Below, piece after piece: positions 10,108-17,955 of a stretch of DNA of 64,000 bases. The stretch comes from Bacteroidales bacterium. Lineage in GTDB: Bacteria; Bacteroidota; Bacteroidia; Bacteroidales; UBA932. Position 1 is the first letter of the stretch. Each line of letters opens with the position of its first letter. The notes below the pieces were generated by a model. That model worked only from the letters and a program-made list of their open reading frames with translations, did not search any database and was not told the origin of the DNA. Where the stretch lies: positions 62,001-126,000 of the forward strand of contig JAGCVS010000004.1 in the NCBI GenBank assembly GCA_017962235.1. Direction: 5' to 3'. Position numbers and translations under genes: made by a program.

Positions 10108-12741
10108 ATGAAAAAGATCATTATCCTGGTTGCTCTCTGCGCCACGGTTGTCGGTTGCAACTGCACCAAATCTACCATCGCTCCGCAGAATCTCACAACT
10201 GAATATCAGAAGGATGCGTTCACAGATGTCGTCAGCCCCCGCTTCTCGTGGGTAAATGTCAGCAAAAAAGCCGGCGCCGCACAGACATCTTACCATATCA
10301 GGGTGTTCACAGATCCCGCCAATCCGGAAAAGACCAGCTGGGACTCCGGCATAGTTATCAGCAAAGAGTCGGTGCTGATTCCCTATAAGGGCAAGGCTCT
10401 CGGCTCCTGCACGGATTACTATTGGCAGGTTCAGGTGCGAGATGAGAAGGGCGAGGCTTCCAAGTGGAGCGAGGTGTGCCACTTCCATACCGGAGTGCTG
10501 CTGAATTCCATCTGGCAGGCACAGTGGATAGGCGCGCCCTGGCAGGGAGAGGAGTCATACGACTACGATCGCAGCGAGGATGTACAGTCCGCACCGCTGC
10601 TCCGCAAGGAGTTTGAAATAAGCAAGCCCGTCAAATCCGCACGCTTCTACGGCACCGGTCTGGGTTACTTTGAGCTGTACGTGAACGGCAGCAAGATGGG
10701 AGATGAATATCTGGTGCCCAACCAGACCAACTACGGCTATCGCGAGAAGCTGGAAGAACGTCTGATTCCGGTTCCAGATCCGTTCAACGGCTACAGTGTG
10801 GCATACGTTAGCTACGATTTGAAGGATGCCCTGGTGCAGGGAACCAACGCTGTTGGCGCTATTCTGGGCAACGGTTTCTACGACCTGGTGTTCCGCCGCT
10901 TTGTTATGGGTTACGGTGTGCCCAAGTTCTACGGGCAGATTGTAATCAAGTATGAGGACGGTACCACCGATGTGATTGCCAGCGACCCCACCTGGAAGAT
11001 TGCCAAGAGCGCGATACTCTACGACCAGATGTACATTGGCGAGCAGTACGATGCCCGCGCAGAGCACGATGGCTGGAGCAAGCCCGGCTATGATGATTCT
11101 GCCTGGGAGTCCGCAGTGCTCAAACGCGTGCCTGAAGGCGAGCTGGTGGCGCAGTTTGGCCCGAGTGACCGGGTGACCGCTACCTACAAACCTACATCCA
11201 TAGAGAAGATAGATTCCACCGGCGTGATAAAGGTCAGTTTCCCGGAAGAGATTTCCGGCTGGGTGGCTCTCAAGGATCTCAAGCTGCAGAAAGACCAGAA
11301 GATAGTTATTCGCTATATCAACGAGTCGCTTATCGGTACTAATCTATATATCGCTAACGGTTACGGCAAGGAGAGCTATCATCCCCGCTTTGAGTGGTAT
11401 GTATTCTCACAGGTTGAGATTGAGGGGCTGGATGCATTGCAGGCTGCCCAGATAGAGGCGCAGGCGGTGAATTCAGACGTACCGCAGGCCACCACCTTCG
11501 AGTCCTCCAACGAGCTGATAAACAAGATAGACAAGATATGGCGCCGCAGCATGCTGGACAACATGCACGGCGGCGTGCCCACCGACTGCCCGCACCGCGA
11601 GCGCATCGGCTATACCGGCGATGGTCAGGCAGTGGCCCCCACAACCATGATGGCGATGGGTGCGGATGCCTTCTACAACAAGTGGATTCGCGACATCCGC
11701 GAGGCGCAGAAGCCCGACGGCTATGTGGCCAATTCGGCACCCTGGCAGCCCGAGGCTGGCGGCGGCATCCCCTGGGGCGCATCCATCAACATGATTCCGT
11801 TTGACTTTTACTGGGAGTACGGCGACCTTCGCCTGCTCAAGGAGTGCTACAAGCCCATGGCAGACCAGACCCGCTGGATGACTACCTGGGTTGACCCCGC
11901 TACCGGTGTCATGGAGAGCCGCTCCGGCCACTATTTCAAGGACCTGGGCGAGTGGGTTCCGGCATACGGACTCCCTTCCAACGCATTGGTGCATACATGG
12001 TTCCTCTGGGCCTGCGCAGACCGCACGGCAAAGACTGCAGCCATACTTGGAGATGCAGAGGGTGAGGCTTATTTCACCGAGTTGCGCGACAAGACAGCCG
12101 AGGCCTTCCACCGCGCTTTCTACAATCCCGAGACTGGTTCTTACGGCAAGGACGGCAGCAACGTATTTGCCCTGGCTATGGGCGTCCCGGCAGACCGCGA
12201 GCAGAAGGTTGTGGATGCTTTGGTAGCCAATATCGCAGAACACGACAACCATCTCCACACAGGCTTTGTTGGATTCCGCTACTTGTGCGAGATGCTGGTT
12301 AAGCACGGCCATGCCGATCTGGCATACGAGATAATCAACAAGCGTGACTATCCCAGCTTCGGCTGGTGGATAGAGCAGGGGGCCACCGTTACATGGGAAC
12401 AGTGGAACGGCGATTTCTCTCACAATCACCCCTTTATGGGCGGCGGCATCCGCTGGTTCTACCGTGACCTGGCCGGTCTTGAACCCACCGAGCCCGGATA
12501 TCGCACGTTTGAAATCAGGCCCACCGTGGTGGACGGTCTCAACTGGGTCAAGTTCACCAAAGAGTGCCCTTACGGCCACATCGGCATCGACTGGAATGTG
12601 ACAGTCGGCGGTGCTTTCACCCTCAAGTGTGAAGTGCCCGTGGGTACCGTCGCCACCGTTTATGTTCCAGATGGCGACAGCGTCCGTGAAGAGGTTTTGA
12701 CCTCCGGTCGCCATACTCTCAAAGGCAGCGTCATCAGATAA
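10108..12741 (+). CDS. GH78 alpha-L-rhamnosidase, lipoprotein (copy 2 of tandem pair)
   Basis: This 877-residue paralog of the preceding gene starts 15 nt after it. The signal MKKIIILVALCATVVGC has a lipobox VVGC. It shares the same domain order and long identical runs, for example around YFELYVNGSKMGD and the C-terminal FMGGGIRWFYRDL. The catalytic motif is DCPHRERIGYTGD (from D493) and the presumed base is E764 in TWEQWN. Differences cluster in loops: copy 1 has a longer insert at about 400-430 and keeps DTP and EQWD where this copy has DCP and EQWN. A recent duplication followed by specialisation for different rhamnosides is my inference. Both are probably co-transcribed and sit on the outer membrane or its inner face. 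Confidence 0.93.
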   Translation: MKKIIILVALCATVVGCNCTKSTIAPQNLTTEYQKDAFTDVVSPRFSWVNVSKKAGAAQTSYHIRVFTDPANPEKTSWDSGIVISKESVLIPYKGKALGSCTDYYWQVQVRDEKGEASKWSEVCHFHTGVLLNSIWQAQWIGAPWQGEESYDYDRSEDVQSAPLLRKEFEISKPVKSARFYGTGLGYFELYVNGSKMGDEYLVPNQTNYGYREKLEERLIPVPDPFNGYSVAYVSYDLKDALVQGTNAVGAILGNGFYDLVFRRFVMGYGVPKFYGQIVIKYEDGTTDVIASDPTWKIAKSAILYDQMYIGEQYDARAEHDGWSKPGYDDSAWESAVLKRVPEGELVAQFGPSDRVTATYKPTSIEKIDSTGVIKVSFPEEISGWVALKDLKLQKDQKIVIRYINESLIGTNLYIANGYGKESYHPRFEWYVFSQVEIEGLDALQAAQIEAQAVNSDVPQATTFESSNELINKIDKIWRRSMLDNMHGGVPTDCPHRERIGYTGDGQAVAPTTMMAMGADAFYNKWIRDIREAQKPDGYVANSAPWQPEAGGGIPWGASINMIPFDFYWEYGDLRLLKECYKPMADQTRWMTTWVDPATGVMESRSGHYFKDLGEWVPAYGLPSNALVHTWFLWACADRTAKTAAILGDAEGEAYFTELRDKTAEAFHRAFYNPETGSYGKDGSNVFALAMGVPADREQKVVDALVANIAEHDNHLHTGFVGFRYLCEMLVKHGHADLAYEIINKRDYPSFGWWIEQGATVTWEQWNGDFSHNHPFMGGGIRWFYRDLAGLEPTEPGYRTFEIRPTVVDGLNWVKFTKECPYGHIGIDWNVTVGGAFTLKCEVPVGTVATVYVPDGDSVREEVLTSGRHTLKGSVIR

Positions 12742-12768
12742 ATTCAGTAATCAATAGAAGTCAGCAAT

Positions 12769-13821
12769 ATGAAAGCCAGAAGATTTATGATTTCGGCGGC
12801 CGTAATGATGACCGCAATGTTCATGGGCGCGATTTGCCCGGCATACGGTCAGAAGAATGAAGTGCGCATCGCAAAGGAGCTCAAGTATCGTCCCGACGGT
12901 AAGTTCAAGATACTGCAGTTCGCCGATACACATTACATCTCTGGAGATACCCGTTCCAAGCGTGCCTTGAATAATGTGATAGCGATGCTGGATGCGGAGA
13001 AGCCCGATTTCGTGATCTTTACAGGCGATGTGATCTTTGGCAACCCGGCTGAGGCCTCCGCTCATGAGATACTGCAGCCGCTTGTAGACCGCGGAATCCC
13101 CTTCGCAGTTGCTCTGGGTAATCACGACAGCGATTTCGAGCTCTCCCGTACGGAGATATTTAAGGTATACCGTTCTGTACCCGGTAACGTGAATACTCCG
13201 GATGATCTGGGGCTTCACGGCTGCTCCAACGATATCCTGACTCTGTCAGGTCCAAGGGGCGTGGACAGGGTAATCTACCTCTTTGACAGCGGCAACCGCG
13301 ATTATATGGCGGGTGTCAGCAGCTGGGGATATGTCCACTCAGACCAGATAGAGTGGTATCGTAACGCGAGCCGTTATTTTACTGAGAAGAACGGTGGCAA
13401 GCCGGTTCCCTCAATCGTATTCCAGCACATTCCCGTTCCTGAATACAATCAGGCCCTTTACGATAAGGGCGACAAGGCCCGTTTCCTGGTAGGCAACCTT
13501 GGCGAGGAGCCCGCATCCCCCATATTCAACTCTGGTCAGTATGTGGCCATGAGAGAGATGGGCGACGTGCAGGCCATGATCACCGGTCACGACCATAACA
13601 ACGATTTTGTTCTCATGTGGCAGGGGTTCTTCTTTATCTACGGCCGTTTCAGCGGCTGTGACACCGTATACAACGACCTCAAGCCCAGCGGCGCCCGTGT
13701 ATTCGAATTCACCGCAGGCGACGACGGCTTCCGCACCTGGATCCGCGTTTACGGCAAAAACACAATAGAGCAGAACATGTACCTCTTCCCCGGTATGAAA
13801 ACCCTCTCCGACAAACGGTAA
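12769..13821 (+). CDS. Secreted calcineurin-like metallophosphoesterase
   Basis: The 350-residue protein begins with a Sec signal (cleavage likely after AYG, about residue 27). It carries the full metallophosphoesterase metal-binding set: DTH (53-55), GD (86-87), GNHD (117-120), QH (219-220) and GHDH (273-276). Proteins of this type (Dcr2/purple-phosphatase-like group) hydrolyse phosphomonoesters or diesters in the periplasm or outside the cell; the substrate is unknown. It is 27 nt downstream of the GH78 pair on the same strand and probably in the same transcript. This suggests release of phosphate from a phosphorylated glycan or glycoside, which is inference. The start is the only one that yields a signal peptide. 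Confidence 0.88.
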   Translation: MKARRFMISAAVMMTAMFMGAICPAYGQKNEVRIAKELKYRPDGKFKILQFADTHYISGDTRSKRALNNVIAMLDAEKPDFVIFTGDVIFGNPAEASAHEILQPLVDRGIPFAVALGNHDSDFELSRTEIFKVYRSVPGNVNTPDDLGLHGCSNDILTLSGPRGVDRVIYLFDSGNRDYMAGVSSWGYVHSDQIEWYRNASRYFTEKNGGKPVPSIVFQHIPVPEYNQALYDKGDKARFLVGNLGEEPASPIFNSGQYVAMREMGDVQAMITGHDHNNDFVLMWQGFFFIYGRFSGCDTVYNDLKPSGARVFEFTAGDDGFRTWIRVYGKNTIEQNMYLFPGMKTLSDKR

Positions 13822-13832
13822 TTATACGATTA

Positions 13833-14411
13833 CTACCGCGGGGTGAAGCCGGAGGCGACGGCGGAGGCGGTGTCGGGGTCTTTGATTTGGGAGAGCAGGG
13901 CGAGGGCGAATTCTACGGCGTAGCCGGGGCCGCGGCCTGTGACAAGGCGGCCGGAGACTGCGCTGCCGGCTGCTATGTGTTTGATGCCGGAGGCCTCAAG
14001 CGCTGGCTCGAAGCCGTCGTAGCAGGTCATCTGGCTGCCGGAGAACAAATCGCCTTGTGAGGCCAGGACAACAGCGGGGGAGGCGCAGATGGCGGCCACT
14101 CCGCCTCCCGCAGCCCAGTGCTTGTGCAGCACTTCCATTAGCGGTTCGAATTCCGCCAGGTTCTTTGCGCCGGGCATGCCGCCGGGGAAGATGAGATAGT
14201 CTTCCGGAGATGCATCGTCGCAGATAGTGTCCTCAAAATCGTCCCAGCAAAGGTCACTTATCATCTGCATGCCGTGCGCTCCCTCTACCAGGGAATTGTC
14301 GTATATGGAAACGGTCTTGACGTCCACGCCGCCGCGGCGCAGAATGTCAAATGTGGCAAGTGCCTCGACCTCTTCGAAGCCGTCGGCCAGAAAAATATAA
14401 ATTCCTTTCAT
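13833..14411 (-). CDS. DJ-1/PfpI family protein
   Basis: The 192-residue cytoplasmic protein has the DJ-1/PfpI/ThiJ fold. The conserved acidic residue is in the GFEEVEA motif (E13/E14/E16 region) and the nucleophilic cysteine is C109 in the elbow AAICASP. DJ-1 relatives act as glyoxalase III-like or protein-repair enzymes or as redox-sensitive chaperones; this sequence does not say which. Length matches the single-domain DJ-1 group (about 180-190). It converges with the metallophosphoesterase gene (11 nt apart) and is divergent from the DUF1846 gene, about 70 nt away. Confidence 0.88.
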   Translation of the reverse strand: MKGIYIFLADGFEEVEALATFDILRRGGVDVKTVSIYDNSLVEGAHGMQMISDLCWDDFEDTICDDASPEDYLIFPGGMPGAKNLAEFEPLMEVLHKHWAAGGGVAAICASPAVVLASQGDLFSGSQMTCYDGFEPALEASGIKHIAAGSAVSGRLVTGRGPGYAVEFALALLSQIKDPDTASAVASGFTPR

Positions 14412-14450
14412 AATTCTTGTTTATAGGCTCTTCAAAGTTAAAAAAAATGC

Positions 14451-14458
14451 TACTTTTG
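14451..14458 (+). promoter_or_regulatory. Predicted -7 promoter element for the DUF1846 gene
   Basis: TACTTTTG matches TAnnTTTG and lies 23 nt before the ATG at 14482. The region 14412-14481 is otherwise AT-rich; no clear -33 TTTG is seen at the right distance. Confidence 0.5.
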
Positions 14459-14481
14459 CAAAACCGCATTTCACATACACT

Positions 14482-15969
14482 ATGGACAAACTTGGTTTTG
14501 ACAAGGATAAATACCTTGCTATTCAGTCGAATAAAATCAAGGAGCGCATCGCTATGTTCGGCGACAAACTCTACCTCGAGTTCGGAGGGAAACTTTTTGA
14601 CGATTATCATGCCAGCAGAGTGCTGCCAGGATTCGCTCCAGACAGCAAGATTACCATGCTGCTGCAGATGAAAGACGAGGCTGAGATTGTGGTTGTGATA
14701 AACGCCGGCGACATAGAGAAGAACAAGGTGCGCGGCGACCTGGGCATCACATACGATATGGATGTGCTGCGCTTGATAGACGCCTTCCGCGGTTACGGAC
14801 TGTATGTGAGCAGCGTGGTGCTTACCCGCTTTGAGAACCAGGCCAACGCAATCGCTTACCAGAAGAAGCTGGAGAAGCTGGGGCTTAAGGTTTACCGGCA
14901 CTATCCGATTCCGGGATATCCTTCCAACCTGGCGCTGATAAACAGCGAGGAGGGTTACGGCCGCAACGACTTTGTGGAGACCAGCCGCCGTCTGGTGGTG
15001 GTTACTGCCCCGGGTCCTGGCAGCGGCAAGATGGCAACGTGTCTGAGCCAGTTATATCACGAGCACAAGCGCGGCGTGAAGGCGGGTTACGCTAAGTTCG
15101 AGACCTTCCCGGTGTGGAGCCTCCCGCTCAAGCACCCCGTGAACTTGGCATATGAAGCGGCTACCGTTGATCTGGACGATGTGAACATGATTGACCCTTA
15201 TCACCTGGAGGCGTACGGCAAGATTGCGGTTAACTACAACCGCGACGTGGAGATATTTCCCGTGCTGAACCAGATGATGACCCAGATAATTGGCGAATCG
15301 CCATACAAGTCACCCACCGACATGGGCGTGAACATGATTGGCGAGTGTATCAGTGACGACGATGTGGTTTGCGACGCCGCCCGTCGCGAGATTATCCGCC
15401 GGTATTACAACGTCGCCTGCCAGGTGCGCACCGCTAATGCCGACGCCGCCCAGCTTTCCAAGCTGGAGATGGTGATGGAACAGGCCAAGGTGGAGCCGTG
15501 CAACCGCAAGGTGACTGTTCTGGCGCGTGAGATGGCAGAGAAGACGGGACTGCCCGCAGCTGCAATAGAGATGAACGACGGCGCCCTGATTGCGGGCAAG
15601 ACCAGCGAACTGCTGGGATGCTCAGCGGCCATGCTGCTGAATGCCCTCAAGTATCTGGCGCACATTCCGGACCAGGTGGATTTGATATCGCCCATAGTTA
15701 TCGAGCCTATCTGCAATCTGAAGACAAAGCATCTGGGCAACCGGAATCCCAGGCTGCATGTGAATGAGGTGCTGCTGGCGCTCTCAATTTGTGCGCTCAC
15801 CGATATGAATGCCAGGAAGGCATTGGAGAAGATTGACGATCTTCGCTGCTGCGAGGTGCATACCAGTGTGATTCTCTCCGGGGTGGATGTGGCTACGTTC
15901 CGCAAGCTGGGTGTGAATCTGACCAGTGAGCCGGTTTACCAGAGCAAAAAGCTGTATCACGCTTTTTAG
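14482..15969 (+). CDS. DUF1846 domain-containing protein
   Basis: This 495-residue protein has the length and layout of the DUF1846 family, which has crystal structures but no agreed function. It has an N-terminal alpha/beta region with the family start MDKLGFDKDKYLAIQSNKIKER and a glycine-rich APGPGSGKMATCLSQLYHE segment (about 176-194). That segment looks like a P-loop variant and suggests nucleotide binding. A helical C-terminal part with the TKHLGNRNPRLHVNEVL block follows. There is no signal peptide or membrane segment. It has its own promoter and converges on ftcD with a 4-bp overlap of the two stop regions. Function unknown. Confidence 0.88.
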   Translation: MDKLGFDKDKYLAIQSNKIKERIAMFGDKLYLEFGGKLFDDYHASRVLPGFAPDSKITMLLQMKDEAEIVVVINAGDIEKNKVRGDLGITYDMDVLRLIDAFRGYGLYVSSVVLTRFENQANAIAYQKKLEKLGLKVYRHYPIPGYPSNLALINSEEGYGRNDFVETSRRLVVVTAPGPGSGKMATCLSQLYHEHKRGVKAGYAKFETFPVWSLPLKHPVNLAYEAATVDLDDVNMIDPYHLEAYGKIAVNYNRDVEIFPVLNQMMTQIIGESPYKSPTDMGVNMIGECISDDDVVCDAARREIIRRYYNVACQVRTANADAAQLSKLEMVMEQAKVEPCNRKVTVLAREMAEKTGLPAAAIEMNDGALIAGKTSELLGCSAAMLLNALKYLAHIPDQVDLISPIVIEPICNLKTKHLGNRNPRLHVNEVLLALSICALTDMNARKALEKIDDLRCCEVHTSVILSGVDVATFRKLGVNLTSEPVYQSKKLYHAF

Positions 15970-16937
15970 AGCAGGTATTCGAGAACTCTCTCTTCTACGT
16001 TATAGGGTCTGATGGTATTCAGACCCATTTTTTTTATCGCAAGATCCATCATCTCGTTATCATTGCCGGTGCAGCCAAAATGGCGGCCTGCATCTACCAG
16101 CACTCTTTTAGGTACGAGACCGATTATTTCTGTGCCGGTTACGGTGAGACCGCGGAGGGCTGCCCGGGTGCAGACTGTCTCGTATGCCATGTGAAGAGGG
16201 GTGAGGGAGATGTCAGTGATGTTCATGGAGACCTGGGCGAAGCCGTATTCGGGGATGTACCAGCCTATGGCCTTGCAGCCGGGCAGCAGGCCGGCGATGC
16301 CGTTCCAGCCCCTGGCGCGAACCTCCAGTGCGATAGCTTTTGCGGCTTTGACATCGGCTGTGTCAAGGTTGAAATTGACCGCTATCAGAAAGTCGCGGGC
16401 CCCCACGGTGGTGGCACCTGAACGGGCTGCCTGCAATGTGTATGTATCTCCGCAGAAGTCGGGCCTTTGGGCAGGGTCTGCTATCTTGGCTTCCATCGCC
16501 TCATATTCTCCGGCACGGCACACCTCCAGCCGCTTGCGCTCCGGCTTGTATGCAGATTCGCCATAACAGTAGCAGGGGATACCAAGCACTTTGTAAATCT
16601 TCTCCGCAAGGTTGCGGGCAAGGGCGGCGCACTCTTCCATGGATATTCCGGAGACTGGCACCAGCGGCAGCACGTCGGTAGCTCCCTGGCGCGGATGGGT
16701 GCCGGTGTGTCGGCGCATGTCAATCAGTTCCGAAGCGCGGCGGACGGCATCGAAAGCGCCCTGGAATACGTCGTCTGAGGTGCCGGCAAAGGTGATTACG
16801 GTGCGGTTGGTGTCGTATCCGATATCGGTGTGGAGCACCTTGCAGCCGGCGGCGGAAATGCTGCCGGAAATCGCGTTTATAACCGATACGTCGCGCCCTT
16901 CGCTGAAATTTGGGACGCACTCAACGATTGCCGCCAT
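15966..16937 (-). CDS. ftcD: Glutamate formimidoyltransferase (formiminotransferase domain only)
   Basis: The 323-residue enzyme transfers the formimino group between N-formimino-glutamate and tetrahydrofolate in the last step of histidine degradation. The N-terminus IVECVPNFSEGRD, the RHTGTHPRQGATDVLPLVP block and the VSMNITDISLTP segment are strong family marks. Only the transferase half is present; the cyclodeaminase half of mammalian FTCD is absent, as is usual for bacterial single-domain forms. None of hutH, hutU or hutI is in the window. The start overlaps the end of the upstream M28 peptidase gene by 17 bp, so the two are probably co-transcribed. The stop overlaps the convergent DUF1846 gene. 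Confidence 0.92.
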   Translation of the reverse strand: MAAIVECVPNFSEGRDVSVINAISGSISAAGCKVLHTDIGYDTNRTVITFAGTSDDVFQGAFDAVRRASELIDMRRHTGTHPRQGATDVLPLVPVSGISMEECAALARNLAEKIYKVLGIPCYCYGESAYKPERKRLEVCRAGEYEAMEAKIADPAQRPDFCGDTYTLQAARSGATTVGARDFLIAVNFNLDTADVKAAKAIALEVRARGWNGIAGLLPGCKAIGWYIPEYGFAQVSMNITDISLTPLHMAYETVCTRAALRGLTVTGTEIIGLVPKRVLVDAGRHFGCTGNDNEMMDLAIKKMGLNTIRPYNVEERVLEYLL

Positions 16938-17877
16938 TGCTCAGGTTTATTATCGTGTTGAAGATTAATTTGGTGCGCCGAGCCAGTACCGGGTAATCAA
17001 TGATGTCCGGGGTGTCGGTGGTCTTGAGGGTGTGCTGGTGGAAGCCGGAGGTGAACAGCAGCGCCGGTATCCCGCTCTGATAGAAAGGGTAGTGGTCGCC
17101 CAGCCGGTACATGGTGCGGGTAAAATCGTCGCTGCCGTAAAAGGTGTAGTCTATATCCAGCGCCTTGCGTCCGCGGTTGGCGTATGCTATGCAGTCGCGC
17201 AGCCGTTCCGGGAGGGTGTTGCGCCCCAGCACAATCAGATAATCCAGGCGCTTGTGCACAGGTACCAGGGTGGCGCCTAGAATGTCGATATTTATATCGC
17301 AGATTATGTTTTCCGGTGGCAGGTTCAGATGTGATGTGAAATATTTGCTGCCCGACATGCTGAACTCCTTGCCGTCGAATGCCACAAACAGGATGTTTAC
17401 TCCGGGGCCTACGCTGTCGCGCCGCATCTGGGAGAACATCTCCGCCACTGTGAGCATCGCAGCCACGCCGGAGGCGTTGTCGTCGGCACCGGGGTAGGTC
17501 TTCCCCTTGATTATGCCAATGTGGTCGTAATGGGCGCTCACGATAATGTATTTGTCGCTAACTCCCAGGGCCGGTACAACCCCCATTATGTTGTGCATCT
17601 TGATGGTATCGTTGTATCGGAACGATTGCAGGGAGTTGTAGTAGAACGGCTTGAGCTCCAGACTTTTAAAACGTTCTTGTATGTATTCCCGCGCCAGGGC
17701 GCACCCTTTGCTGCCCGATGCGCGCCCCTCCATAACGGAGTCGCACAGCCGGTCCACTATGCCGCGCTGCAGGCTCTCCGTAACAATGGCCTCGTACCGC
17801 TCGTTCTGGGCAGCGACATTGGTGGCAGAAAGTGCCATCAGCAGCAGTACAACCAAAAGTGCGAACGGGTTCTTCAT
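16921..17877 (-). CDS. Secreted M28 family zinc aminopeptidase
   Basis: From the start at 17877 the 318-residue product begins MKNPFALLVVLLLMALSATNVAAQ, a Sec signal. A longer reading from 17940 would place 21 hydrophilic residues ahead of the signal and is unlikely. The M28 zinc residues are visible: HYDH (116-119), GADDNASG (130-137), K170-E171 in place of the usual EE, D198 in NIDILG and H282 in FHQHTLKTTDTPD. M28 enzymes are di-zinc aminopeptidases or related amidohydrolases; some act as glutaminyl cyclases. The change of the first E in EE to K is common in subfamilies but could alter activity. Its 3' end overlaps ftcD by 17 bp. Likely periplasmic or surface peptide degradation. Confidence 0.87.
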   Translation of the reverse strand: MKNPFALLVVLLLMALSATNVAAQNERYEAIVTESLQRGIVDRLCDSVMEGRASGSKGCALAREYIQERFKSLELKPFYYNSLQSFRYNDTIKMHNIMGVVPALGVSDKYIIVSAHYDHIGIIKGKTYPGADDNASGVAAMLTVAEMFSQMRRDSVGPGVNILFVAFDGKEFSMSGSKYFTSHLNLPPENIICDINIDILGATLVPVHKRLDYLIVLGRNTLPERLRDCIAYANRGRKALDIDYTFYGSDDFTRTMYRLGDHYPFYQSGIPALLFTSGFHQHTLKTTDTPDIIDYPVLARRTKLIFNTIINLSNGGNR

Positions 17878-17927
17878 CTTAACGGAATACGGGTGCGAAT
17901 TTAGTAATTTCTCTGACAGAAAATAAG

Positions 17928-17935
17928 TATATTTG
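17928..17935 (+). promoter_or_regulatory. Predicted -7 promoter element for uvrB-relA-uvrA
   Basis: TATATTTG fits TAnnTTTG and lies 20 nt before the uvrB ATG (17956). The M28 gene diverges from it. I see no LexA-like dyad in the 78-bp spacer. Confidence 0.5.
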
Positions 17936-17955
17936 CACACTTATCACCACACCCG

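Noticed and set aside
11473-12714. Long antisense open frame (413 codons) over the second GH78 gene
   Set aside because: Same cause as above; a similar antisense frame in the paralog reflects shared sense codons, not a gene.
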